NCBI GenBank assembly: GCA_027023425.1
Contig: JALVVL010000022.1
Location: forward strand, 48,210 to 112,209
Length of the DNA: 64,000 nucleotides
Source: Anaerolineales bacterium
Lineage (GTDB): Bacteria; Chloroflexota; Anaerolineae; Anaerolineales; DRMV01
Direction of reading: 5' to 3'
Within the stretch, counting starts at the first letter, position 1. Every line of letters begins with the position of its first letter. Under the pieces are notes generated by a model. That model saw only the letters and a program-made list of their open reading frames with translations. It ran no database searches and was not told where the DNA came from. Shown in pieces: positions 36,473-47,914 of the stretch. The position numbers were made by a program, and so were the translations under genes.

Positions 36473-37434
36473 TCAGGCTGCGCTCGGCGCAAGCGCAACC
36501 AAAAGCATGTGCCCTTGCCGGTTTCACTTTCAAACCCCATAGCGCCGTCCATTTTTTCCGCCAAAGTGTGCGCCACATGCAACGAAAGCCCCCAGCCCTG
36601 ATGAGCGCGCACCTCTTCCGCCTCAGAGCGGAAGAAGGGGGTGAAAACCCGCTCAGCATCATCGGGCCCAATCCCAATGCCAGTGTCGCAAACCCAAACC
36701 ACAACCTCATCCCCCTGCGGCTCGGCGCGCACCGTGATGCTGCCGCCTTCGGGGGTGTAACGATGGGCGTTGTCCACCATCGCTTCAACTATTTGGGAAA
36801 CGCGCCCTCTATCCCCTAAAACTTTGGGTAAACTTTCGGGAATTTCGGCCTTCAAGGTCTGTTTTTTCTCTTCGCAGAGCGGGCGGTACTGCGCCACAAT
36901 TCCCGAAAGGACACCTGCGAGGTCTATCGGTTCACGCTTGGGGCGCAGGCGGCCCGATTCCAGTTTGCCCATTTCCGAAACACGATCAATCAGCGTCGCC
37001 ATGCGCTCCACATTGTTGCGAATGACGGTGAGGAATTGGGCTTGCTGGTCGGTGACCGGCCCCATCACGCCCTTGACCAGCAGGTCGGCGTAGCCCTTGA
37101 TGGAAGTCAGCGGCAGGCGCAATTCGTGGGTGACGGTGGAAATGAAGGCCGGCAGGCGGCTGCGCTCAGCCTCCAGCGCCTCACGCAGCGCCTGCGGCGA
37201 AGCGCCCCACACCGCGAGGGTCTTCCCTTCCTCAAGGGGGTAAAGCCGCACTGTGCCGAACTGCGGCGAAAGGAAACGCGCAGCCTCGCTCACCGGCAAC
37301 GCCACGCCCTCGGTGGGGAAGAGGGTGCCAGCGGGCGGCGCGTCTTCCCCTGAGGCGGCCAGTACCCGCCCTTGTTCATCCAACAGCGCCCAAGAAAAGC
37401 CTTCGTGGGTGAGGATGTCAGTCCATTTCTGCAT
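36469..37434 (-). CDS. Sensor histidine kinase (HisKA-HATPase)
   Basis: FISTVTHELRLPLTSIKGYADLL, VDNAHRYTPEGGSITVRAE, VWVCDTGIGIGPDDAERVFTPFFRSE; ATG 37434 (the longer track ORF runs into nth out of frame). Confidence 0.9.
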   Translation of the reverse strand: MQKWTDILTHEGFSWALLDEQGRVLAASGEDAPPAGTLFPTEGVALPVSEAARFLSPQFGTVRLYPLEEGKTLAVWGASPQALREALEAERSRLPAFISTVTHELRLPLTSIKGYADLLVKGVMGPVTDQQAQFLTVIRNNVERMATLIDRVSEMGKLESGRLRPKREPIDLAGVLSGIVAQYRPLCEEKKQTLKAEIPESLPKVLGDRGRVSQIVEAMVDNAHRYTPEGGSITVRAEPQGDEVVVWVCDTGIGIGPDDAERVFTPFFRSEAEEVRAHQGWGLSLHVAHTLAEKMDGAMGFESETGKGTCFWLRLRRAQPD

Positions 37435-38137
37435 CGGTTTTGGCCTCCTGCGAACGGGCAAAATCGCACAGGTCGCGCAGCGGGCAGATCTCGCAGCGCG
37501 GCTTGCGGGCGGTGCAAATTTCCCGCCCCAAGCGGATGAGGTTGAGGTGCGCGTCGTAGTAAGTTTCGGGCGGGAAGACCTTTTCCAGAAATTCGTGCGC
37601 CTGCTCGCGGTTGAGGCGCGGCGGGCGTAGGCCAAGCCTTCCGGTGACGCGGTAGATGTGGGTATCCACGGGGAAGGCGGGCTTGCCGAGGGAAAACTGG
37701 AGCACGATAGCCGCGGTCTTCGGCCCCACGCCCTTGAAGCGGGTGAGGTGACGCTTGGCCTCGTCGGGGGGCATGTCGGCAAGGTAATCCAAGGTGAGCC
37801 GCCCCTGCTCGGCGGTGATTTGGCGCAACACGTTTTGAATACGCGGCCCCTTCTGGTTCGCCAGCCCCGCCGGGCGGATGGTCGCGATGACTTCCTCGGC
37901 GGGGGCGTCGCGCACCGCCTCCCACGAAGGGTAGCGGGCTTTGAGGGCGAAAAAGGCGCGGTCGCGGTTGTTGTCGTTGGTGTTTTGCGAAAGGATGGTG
38001 GAGACCAATTCGTCCAACGGGGGCAAAGGCTGCCGCCAGCGCGGCTTGCCGAAGTGCGCCAGCAAGCGGCGGTGGACTTCAAGCGCTTTTTCGCGCAAGG
38101 CTTCAGGGGGAGGAAAAGAAGCGTTAGCGCCAGTCAA
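37418..38137 (-). CDS. nth: Endonuclease III / HhH-GPD DNA glycosylase with 4Fe-4S cluster
   Basis: LVSTILSQNTNDNN, FKGVGPKTAAIVLQFSLGKPAFPVDTHIYRVTGRLGL, CTARKPRCEICPLRDLC; start uncertain, TTG 38137 has an upstream GGAGGGGA. Confidence 0.9.
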   Translation of the reverse strand: MTGANASFPPPEALREKALEVHRRLLAHFGKPRWRQPLPPLDELVSTILSQNTNDNNRDRAFFALKARYPSWEAVRDAPAEEVIATIRPAGLANQKGPRIQNVLRQITAEQGRLTLDYLADMPPDEAKRHLTRFKGVGPKTAAIVLQFSLGKPAFPVDTHIYRVTGRLGLRPPRLNREQAHEFLEKVFPPETYYDAHLNLIRLGREICTARKPRCEICPLRDLCDFARSQEAKTDAEMD

Positions 38138-39218
38138 CCTTCCCCTCCAACACAAAACACGGCCGGCCTTCGCCCACGGGGATTTTGCGCCAATTGGTAA
38201 CGGTGGTTTTCGGGCCAAAGGAGGCCATTTGGGCTGCGAGCGCGTCGTCCAGCGCGCCGAGTTGACGCAACACTTCCAGCGTCACCGCGGGGCGGGCGCG
38301 GTTTTTGCCATCACCGTCGGCGATTTTGAGGGCAATGCCCACGCCGCCTTCTACCCCGGGCACGACGCCGGGCCGCAGCGCCACGGCCTGATACGCCTCC
38401 GCGCCGCCTTTGGCCAGCATCCGCCCGCCAGCGGCCTCCATGAACAGGGTATCAAAGCGCCCAGGGCCGCCCACCATGAACGGGTGTGCGGTCATGGCCG
38501 AGAAAATGGCCTCCAGCGCCGCGGCGCGCTTGGGCGGCAGGCCGCGCGGGTCGGCCAAGCGGGCATAGGCAAAAGCCGCGTGGTAGAGCGAAACCGCGAA
38601 ATTCGGCGCGGAGCACCCATCCACGCCGATATGCACTGCCTCGGGGTCTAAGCCGCACATTTCAGCAAAGGTGCGCAAAATACGCTGTTGCACGGGATGG
38701 CCGGGGTCAATGTAGTTCTCGGTCGGCCAGCCATGCAAAACCGCCTGCGCCAACATGCCGGTATGCTTGCCCGAGCAGTTGTGGCGGTTGGGGGTAGGCT
38801 GTTCGCCGCGGGCTTTGAGCGCGTCCGCGGTGGCGGCGTCTAACGGCGGGTGGGTGCCGCAGAGCAGTTGGCTCTCACTCAGCCCCGCCTTGGCCTGAAT
38901 GCCCGCCACCACCCGCACGTGCTCATCGGTGCCCGAATGCGAGGCGCAGATCACCGCGAGTTCCTGCGTGGTGAGGCCAAAATGCTCAGGGCCGCCGTCT
39001 TCCACAAAGGGCAACGCCTGAAAGGGCTTGGCCGAAGAGCGCAAGAAGGTAATGACGAAAGGGTTGCCGTGCGCGGCCAGCAAATTGCCTCGCGCATCCA
39101 CCACTGCGATGGCGGCATCGTGCACGCTTTCCACCAGATCCCCGCGGGTGAGTTCGTAAGCCGGTTGATAGGGCGGCCAAGGGTCGGGGTGGTCGCCCCA
39201 GACGAGAAGTTGTGCCAT
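38124..39218 (-). CDS. L-asparaginase II family protein
   Basis: YELTRGDLVESVHDAAIAVVDARGNLLAAHGNP, FLRSSAKPFQALP, CASHSGTDEHV, NCSGKHTGMLA. Confidence 0.92.
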   Translation of the reverse strand: MAQLLVWGDHPDPWPPYQPAYELTRGDLVESVHDAAIAVVDARGNLLAAHGNPFVITFLRSSAKPFQALPFVEDGGPEHFGLTTQELAVICASHSGTDEHVRVVAGIQAKAGLSESQLLCGTHPPLDAATADALKARGEQPTPNRHNCSGKHTGMLAQAVLHGWPTENYIDPGHPVQQRILRTFAEMCGLDPEAVHIGVDGCSAPNFAVSLYHAAFAYARLADPRGLPPKRAAALEAIFSAMTAHPFMVGGPGRFDTLFMEAAGGRMLAKGGAEAYQAVALRPGVVPGVEGGVGIALKIADGDGKNRARPAVTLEVLRQLGALDDALAAQMASFGPKTTVTNWRKIPVGEGRPCFVLEGKVDWR

Positions 39219-39219
39219 G

Positions 39220-40098
39220 TTATTCTCCATTGTTTGCCCGCTTATGACGCTTAGCGTGAGAGGGATGGGCAATCCCGTTCAAATAAGTGTGCAAGCCGTG
39301 CACAAGCCGTCGCTGGTACAAGCGCGCCACGGCATCATCCTCAGGTTTAGGCCACATAGCAAGCAATTCAGCAACAGCCGAGACAAATTCTCCATCGGTC
39401 GGCTTGGCGTTTTTCAATCCCTCGGCCAAAGTTTTGACCGTCGTCAGAAACCTCTGCATGTGATGAATGGCCGCGACGGGCACCAGGCCATCCCGTCCAC
39501 TGACTATAAAATAATCGCGGTAATCGGGGGCAAGCAGCAAGTCCAGCGAAGCCAACCACGCATCAATGTCGGCCTCGGCAAGGAATGGCGGCTGGGTGAC
39601 GGTTACACTATCGCCCACAAAAACTACCCTGCGGTCGGGCACGAAAACCCAAACAGCGCCCTCTTGCGGGCCGGGGTGATTTTCAAGCACTAACGGCTCT
39701 CCACCCCAGTGAATTTCCAAACGATAAGAAAAACCCATCTGGGGCGGCATCCAGCGCATGTTAGCAATTTGAGAGCAAAGTTCCCAAGCATGGCCGCGAT
39801 TGTTGTCGTTTACGCGAAAAATAGCGGCACGCCGCCGGAAAATATCCACCGTGGCGCTGTGGGCTACAACCGGCACTTCCAGCATCCGCGAGCCCAACGT
39901 ACGGTCGGGATGGGCGTCAAGATAGGCCAACATGGTTTCCCCGCGGCTAAAACCACGGCACCGCGCACGCCACAGCCTGCTGTGCTGAGGGCAAGGCGGG
40001 GAATCAACTAACAGCGTGCCGCTTTCGCGGATCACAGCCCCTGTTGTGATTCCCCAATAATCATCCAACACGTAGACATCCGGTGCAATTTCTTGCAT
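39220..40098 (-). CDS. Metallo-beta-lactamase-fold protein with degenerate HxHxDH motif
   Basis: DVYVLDDYWGITTGAVIRESGTLLVDSPP, LDAHPDRTLGS in place of HxHxDH, ENHPGPQEGAVWVFVPDRRVVFVGDSV. Confidence 0.75.
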   Translation of the reverse strand: MQEIAPDVYVLDDYWGITTGAVIRESGTLLVDSPPCPQHSRLWRARCRGFSRGETMLAYLDAHPDRTLGSRMLEVPVVAHSATVDIFRRRAAIFRVNDNNRGHAWELCSQIANMRWMPPQMGFSYRLEIHWGGEPLVLENHPGPQEGAVWVFVPDRRVVFVGDSVTVTQPPFLAEADIDAWLASLDLLLAPDYRDYFIVSGRDGLVPVAAIHHMQRFLTTVKTLAEGLKNAKPTDGEFVSAVAELLAMWPKPEDDAVARLYQRRLVHGLHTYLNGIAHPSHAKRHKRANNGE

Positions 40099-40144
40099 TT
40101 AGGTCTCCTCACAAACAATAACGTGTAACCTTTCAGCCAGCAAG

Positions 40145-40530
40145 GAAATAGGCCACAGAGGACGCAGAGGAAGCAAAGAGCGCAAAGAGATTGACGCCAA
40201 GAGCGCCAAGGATAAAAACCACAGATTACGCCGATTAGCACAGATGAGAGGATTAGCGATTTAGGATTTGCGGAAGGACGCCAAGGGCGCCAAGGACGCG
40301 AAGGACGCCAAGAGGTTAACGCAGAGGCGCAGAGGTTAACGCAAAGGGCGCAAAGAAAAATTTTCTGTGTTCTCTGTAAATTTCTGTGTCTTCTGTGGTT
40401 TTCTTCTTAAATCGGTGTAAATCGGTGGACAAAACCACAGATTACACAGATTAGCACAGATTTTTTCTGCGGAATCTGCGGTTTATCCCAAACTCAATCG
40501 GCGCAAATCTGCGTAAATCGGTGGATGGTA
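40145..40530. repeat. Modular intergenic repeat block
   Basis: gccaagagcgccaaggataaaaaccacagattacgccgattagcacagatgag...accacagattacacagattagcacagattttttctgcggaatctgcgg. Confidence 0.9.
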
Positions 40531-40587
40531 ATGCCAAGGCTGAACAGTTACAACATCGTAATATTTCAGGGAAATGTAGTTGCCTTA

Positions 40588-42606
40588 CTAACGCGGCTTG
40601 GCCTCTATCGGTAAAGTGAAATAGAATTTAGAGCCATCCCCGGGCTCGCTTTCAACCCCTATTTTACCCCCATGCGCCTCCACCGCCATGCGGCAAAAAG
40701 CAAGCCCCAGACCCAACCCACGCACACCGGTGGAAGCGCGGGTGTATTTGTCAAAAATGCGCTCGCGGGCATCAGGCGCGATCCCCGGGCCATCATCATG
40801 CACCCAAAACATGACCTCATCCTTACCATGCACTTCTGCCCCTACCTCAATCTCACCACCGGCAGGGGTATGTTTTAGGGCATTATCCAACAGGTTGATA
40901 AGCACCCGCTGAACCATATCGGCATCACACTTTATTTCAGGAAGGCCGTCGGACACTTTCACCACAATTCTATGACCACGCACCTGTGCCGTGGGCTCAA
41001 CCACCTCTACTGCCTGCGAAATCAATTCCTCAGGCCGCACCCAGACCAGGTTCAACACCGCTTCACCACTTTCCAGCCGTCCCACGTCCAACAAGTTATC
41101 GGTCAGTCTACGAATACTGTCGGCAGAGCGCTTGAGAATGCCTAAGACACCCATCGCTGTCTCGCTCTCTGCACATTCCTCTTGCAAAACCCCCACCCCC
41201 GAAACGATATTCCCGAGCGGGGAACGAATATCGTGATAAATAATGTCAAGCAGGTCGTTGCGAAGTTGATCTAAGCGTTTGCGTTCGGTCATATCACGCA
41301 TTATCCACTGCAAATGCGGGCGAGAATTCATTATGATCCTGCGCACATACACTTTTACCGGCACAGGGCGACCGTCCTTGGAAAAAGCAGTGGATTCATA
41401 TGAAATCGGTGGTTCGGAAGGGATGGCCATGAGATCCTCAGGGAGCAAATCCAACGGAAGACGATGCACATCTGTGATTGATAGAACGCCGCCTCGCAGA
41501 TCCTCCCAGCGGTAGTTCAACGACTCTTTGGCACAACGATTTGCCTCCACAATTTTGCCTTGCAAGTCGGTGATGAAGATCCACTCCAGTGTATCGTTGA
41601 AAAGTTCACGGTATTGGTTATAAGCATTTTGAAGTTGGGCGAATAAACTGGAATGCCAAAGCACCGTCCCTATCAAATCGGCAGCCCCTTGTAGAAATTG
41701 CCGCTCATCTGGGCTGAAAATACCAGTAGAAGGGTTAACTGCAATCAAAAGCGCCGTCTTTTCTTCTTTAATGTGAACGGGGAAACAAGCGAGTTGCCGA
41801 GCGGCTATACCCAATAAGCGCTCAAGGGGGGCACAATTTTGTTCAGAATCTTGAGCCTCCGGAGGGAAACGAAACCCCAGCAGTTCGTCAGCGGCTATAC
41901 CGACCGACGCGGTTATGGCGAGCGAGTTCGCGACCGGCAAAAAGCGGGCTAAAGCGAGCGTTTCAACCTGTGCCGCGCGGCGCGTCTCCTCCAGAATGGT
42001 TTGCACCAAGTTTTTACCCTCCGGCAAACCGGCGACGGCGGCCGCGGAACGCGCCAGCGAGCGCATAAAAACTGCTTGTTGTTTGCTCGCAGAATAGGTG
42101 AGGGCATTTAGCAAACCTATTCCCCCCACATGAGCAAGGGCCAGCAAAGAGGTGAGGTGTTTTTCCTTGAAAAAGCCCGCTTCCTGATGCCCCACAGTCA
42201 GCACCCCAACCACATTGTCACCCTTCACGATGATGGGAATGCTTATCACCGAGCGACTTGTTTCATAAGAAGCACGCAGCCAACGTTCGTCTTCGCGGGT
42301 ATCGGGCACAAGCGCGGGGGTGCGATTGCGGAGCACCCACCCGGCCAGCCCGCGGCGCAAAGTATCACCCACTTGCAAAAATGTGTTTTCGTATACCTTC
42401 CCTTCCAAGTTGATAATTGCAAGCACAAGGTAATCACCCTGCAAAATTGCTAAACTGCCACTTGTAGCGCTTACAGCGTCTAAGGCTATACGAAGAAAGT
42501 TTTGGGCAACCGTCTTCAAATCCAGTTCGCCGATCACCTCCTGCATCAAGCGATAGAACAACTCAGGATAGGTTTGCGAAAAATCCAAAAGTTCAGAGCC
42601 GTTCAT
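40588..42606 (-). CDS. Sensor histidine kinase with GAF and PAS domains
   Basis: GAF-like N-term (DAVSATSGSLAILQGDYLVLAII), PAS (EWIFITDLQGKIVEANRCAKE), DIIYHDIRSPLGNIVSG, LLDNALKHTPAGGEIEVG, FWVHDDGPGIAPDARERIFDKY. Confidence 0.93.
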   Translation of the reverse strand: MNGSELLDFSQTYPELFYRLMQEVIGELDLKTVAQNFLRIALDAVSATSGSLAILQGDYLVLAIINLEGKVYENTFLQVGDTLRRGLAGWVLRNRTPALVPDTREDERWLRASYETSRSVISIPIIVKGDNVVGVLTVGHQEAGFFKEKHLTSLLALAHVGGIGLLNALTYSASKQQAVFMRSLARSAAAVAGLPEGKNLVQTILEETRRAAQVETLALARFLPVANSLAITASVGIAADELLGFRFPPEAQDSEQNCAPLERLLGIAARQLACFPVHIKEEKTALLIAVNPSTGIFSPDERQFLQGAADLIGTVLWHSSLFAQLQNAYNQYRELFNDTLEWIFITDLQGKIVEANRCAKESLNYRWEDLRGGVLSITDVHRLPLDLLPEDLMAIPSEPPISYESTAFSKDGRPVPVKVYVRRIIMNSRPHLQWIMRDMTERKRLDQLRNDLLDIIYHDIRSPLGNIVSGVGVLQEECAESETAMGVLGILKRSADSIRRLTDNLLDVGRLESGEAVLNLVWVRPEELISQAVEVVEPTAQVRGHRIVVKVSDGLPEIKCDADMVQRVLINLLDNALKHTPAGGEIEVGAEVHGKDEVMFWVHDDGPGIAPDARERIFDKYTRASTGVRGLGLGLAFCRMAVEAHGGKIGVESEPGDGSKFYFTLPIEAKPR

Positions 42607-43753
42607 ATTTCAACCCACTCCCCGTGTTGAAAAGGACTACGGTGTCGGCAGCATTTATCCATCCGGAAGAAACGAGTTTTTTGAGTGCGGCAACAGTCGC
42701 TGCGCCTTCAGGTGCAGCGAAAATGCCTTCTTCTGCGGCAAGCAGGCGCTGGGCGGCTAAAATTTCCTCATCAGGAACGGCAATAGCGGTGCCGTTGGTT
42801 TCGCGCAATGCGCGCAAAATCAGCCTATCCGCAAACGCCGCGGGCACGCGCAAGCCCGCGGCAACCGTGTGGGCATTTTCCCACGGACGGGCGCGCTCCG
42901 CGCCTTCGTGAAACGCACGCACTATCGGCGCGCACCCTTCCGACTGCACGCTTACCAGCCGCGGGCGCTCAGAGCCAATCCACCCAAGCGCCTCAAGTTC
43001 ATCAAAAGCCTTCCACATGCCAACCAAGCCCGTTCCCCCGCCGGTGGGGTAAATTATCACATCGGGCAAATGCCAGCCAAAAGCCTCGGCAATTTCCAAG
43101 CCCATAGTCTTTTTGCCTTCAACGCGATAGGGCTCTTTGAAGGTGGAGACGCTCCACCAGCCGCGCTCGCGAGCGTGCTCGGCGGCAAGTTTGCCAGCAT
43201 CGCTTATCAGCCCATCCACCAGCACGAGGTCGGCCCCGGCGGCGGCAACCTCGGCTTTGTTGACTTCGGGCGCGTCCGCGGGCATGTACACATGGGCTTT
43301 GACGCCAGCGCGCGCGGCATACGCCGCCAACGCCCCACCCGCATTCCCCGCCGTGGGGATGACAAATTCCCTTATGCCGAGTTCCAGCGCCCGCGAAACC
43401 GCCATCACCAGCCCGCGCGCCTTGAAAGTGGCGGTCGGGTTTTGCGATTCGTCCTTCACCCACACATGCTCCAAGCCGAATTCACGGGCAAGGCGCGGCA
43501 CCTCCACCAGCGGCGTATCGCCCTCGCCTAAGGTGATGCGGTGCTCAGCCGAGCGCACGGGCAAAATTTCATGCCAGCGCCAGATGCCGCGCGGGCGCGA
43601 TGCCACCGCTTCGGGCGTGAGGGCACGCGACGCGGCGTCTAAGTCGTAGCGCGGCAACAGGGGCGATTCGCACCGCGGGCAGAAAGTCTGCGGCTTGTCG
43701 GCTTCAAAATGCGCGCCGCATTCGGGGCATTCTAAGTAAGTGAGGGTGGACAT
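42593..43753 (-). CDS. thrC: Threonine synthase
   Basis: ECPECGAHFEADKPQTFCPRCESPL zinc ribbon, WVKDESQNPTATFKARGLVMAVS, PTAGNAGGALAAYAARAG, YPTGGGTGLVGMWKAF; ATG 43753. Confidence 0.94.
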   Translation of the reverse strand: MSTLTYLECPECGAHFEADKPQTFCPRCESPLLPRYDLDAASRALTPEAVASRPRGIWRWHEILPVRSAEHRITLGEGDTPLVEVPRLAREFGLEHVWVKDESQNPTATFKARGLVMAVSRALELGIREFVIPTAGNAGGALAAYAARAGVKAHVYMPADAPEVNKAEVAAAGADLVLVDGLISDAGKLAAEHARERGWWSVSTFKEPYRVEGKKTMGLEIAEAFGWHLPDVIIYPTGGGTGLVGMWKAFDELEALGWIGSERPRLVSVQSEGCAPIVRAFHEGAERARPWENAHTVAAGLRVPAAFADRLILRALRETNGTAIAVPDEEILAAQRLLAAEEGIFAAPEGAATVAALKKLVSSGWINAADTVVLFNTGSGLKYERL

Positions 43754-43808
43754 GGGAGACCTCGGAAGGGAGGATAGGCGGGGATAGGGAGGATAGGGGG
43801 TTAGGAGG

Positions 43809-46271
<2,463 letters not shown>

Positions 46272-46274
46272 AGT

Positions 46275-47693
46275 TCACCCAATCCTCACGGGAGTCCAAG
46301 GTTGAGAAGTGGCATAATGTGCGCGCCAAATACTCCTCCCCGCGGCGGCGATAAACAGGCTACCGGTGATGAGCACAACCGCCTCCCCACCGGAGCGGCG
46401 GAGCGCTTCGGCAATTGCCCGCTCGGCGGGCATCACAGCGGTTGTGGGGCGTCCGAAGCGGCGCGCCAACTTCGCCAGATATTCCGGATCCGCAGCGCGG
46501 GGGTGCGTGGACGCGGTGGTGATGATTTCGCGGGCGCGCGGTGCGAGTTCTGCCAACATGCCGTGGTGGTCTTTGTCCTCCGACGCTCCGAAAACCAACA
46601 CCACCGGCCAATTTGGGAAGTATTCATCCACGGTAAGGCGCACCTGAAGGGCGGCGGCGCGGTTGTGGGCTCCATCCACCACCACGGGCGGATTGCGGTG
46701 CAAAACCTCAAAGCGGGCAGGCCAGCGCACGGCGGCAAACCCGCGGCGGATGGCATCAAGCGAAACTTCAAGCCCTTGGCGGCGGGCAAGGTGCAGCGCG
46801 GCGTAAGCGGTCGCCGCATTCACAACCTGATGAGGCCCGAGCAAAGGCGTTGTTAGCCGCGTCGGCTCCCATTCCTGAAAACCGCCCGAAGCGATGTAGG
46901 CATCAACCAGCGGTTGCTCGGCGGAATGCCAGACGAAAAGGGTTTGCCCGTCAAGCGAACGCGCTACCGGCGAGTATAGCACATCCCTGCCCACCTCCAA
47001 AACGGGCACACGCCGCGAGCGCGCCACTTCCAAAATTCGCAGGCGCGCTTCGCGGGGCTGCGGCGCCAGCGCCAGCGGAACCCCCTCTTTCAAAATTCCG
47101 GCTTTTTCGCCCGCAATGGCCTCCAGCGTATTGCCCAAAATCGCCGTGTGGTCATAAGAAATGGGAGTGATCACGGTGGTAAGGGGCTGAACGATGTTGG
47201 TAGCGTCAAGTCTGCCGCCCATGCCGACCTCCACAACGGCAACTTCAACGCCGCGCTGAGCAAAGTGGAGGAAGGCCGCGGCGGTGATAAGTTCGTAAGT
47301 GGTCAAGTGTGGGATGCGCTCGGTCAGCGGGCGAAGGCGCTCCACCAGCGCGGGGAGGTGCGCGTGAGGCATCGGCTCGCCGTCAACCCGAATGCGCTCG
47401 GCAAAATCCTCAAGGTGCGGCGATGTGTAAAGCCCCACACGGTAACCCTGAGCCTGCAAGGCAGAAGCGGTGAGCGCGGCAACCGAACCCTTGCCTTTCG
47501 TGCCCGCTATATGAATGACGGCGTAGGCGCGCTCGGGGTTACCTAAAGCCGCCATCGTTTTTTCCATGCGACGCAGGTCAAACCTCTCGGGCGCGTTGCG
47601 GAGGTTGCGCGTTAGGCTGCGATCAATGAAACTGTAAAGAAAATCAAGCGCCTGCTGGTATTCGGTCTCAGCATTGTGCCCTTGGGCAAACAT
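46275..47693 (-). CDS. folC: Folylpolyglutamate synthase / dihydrofolate synthase
   Basis: VIHIAGTKGKGSVAALTASALQAQGYRVGLYTSPHLEDFAERIRVDG, EVGMGGRLDATNIV, VVDGAHNRAAA. Confidence 0.95.
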   Translation of the reverse strand: MFAQGHNAETEYQQALDFLYSFIDRSLTRNLRNAPERFDLRRMEKTMAALGNPERAYAVIHIAGTKGKGSVAALTASALQAQGYRVGLYTSPHLEDFAERIRVDGEPMPHAHLPALVERLRPLTERIPHLTTYELITAAAFLHFAQRGVEVAVVEVGMGGRLDATNIVQPLTTVITPISYDHTAILGNTLEAIAGEKAGILKEGVPLALAPQPREARLRILEVARSRRVPVLEVGRDVLYSPVARSLDGQTLFVWHSAEQPLVDAYIASGGFQEWEPTRLTTPLLGPHQVVNAATAYAALHLARRQGLEVSLDAIRRGFAAVRWPARFEVLHRNPPVVVDGAHNRAAALQVRLTVDEYFPNWPVVLVFGASEDKDHHGMLAELAPRAREIITTASTHPRAADPEYLAKLARRFGRPTTAVMPAERAIAEALRRSGGEAVVLITGSLFIAAAGRSIWRAHYATSQPWTPVRIG

Positions 47694-47709
47694 AGCGTCT
47701 CCAAAAGAG

Positions 47710-47757
47710 TGCTCCAGTGCTCCAGTGCTCCAGTGTTCCAGTGTTCCGGTGTTTCGG
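47710..47757. repeat. 8-bp tandem repeat (TGCTCCAG, 6 units, degenerating)
   Basis: tgctccag x3, tgttccag, tgttccgg, tgtttcgg immediately upstream of folC. Confidence 0.9.
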
Positions 47758-47914
47758 CGCAAAAGTGGCTCAAACAGCGCCCTCACCCCAGCACCTCAAT
47801 CCCTTAGTCTCTCAACTCCTCACACTTTTCCTCAATCTTACCATGCTCCAAAAGCATTTTGCGGTACAATGTAATGCTAAGAATACAACAATTCCATAAA
47901 ACAGGTTTTGCCCC

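Noticed and set aside
37434-38082. N-terminal extension of the histidine kinase ORF (36469-38082) as a fusion domain
   Set aside because: The extension is an off-frame reading of nth (Arg/Thr/Ser-rich, no motif); a good ATG exists at 37434
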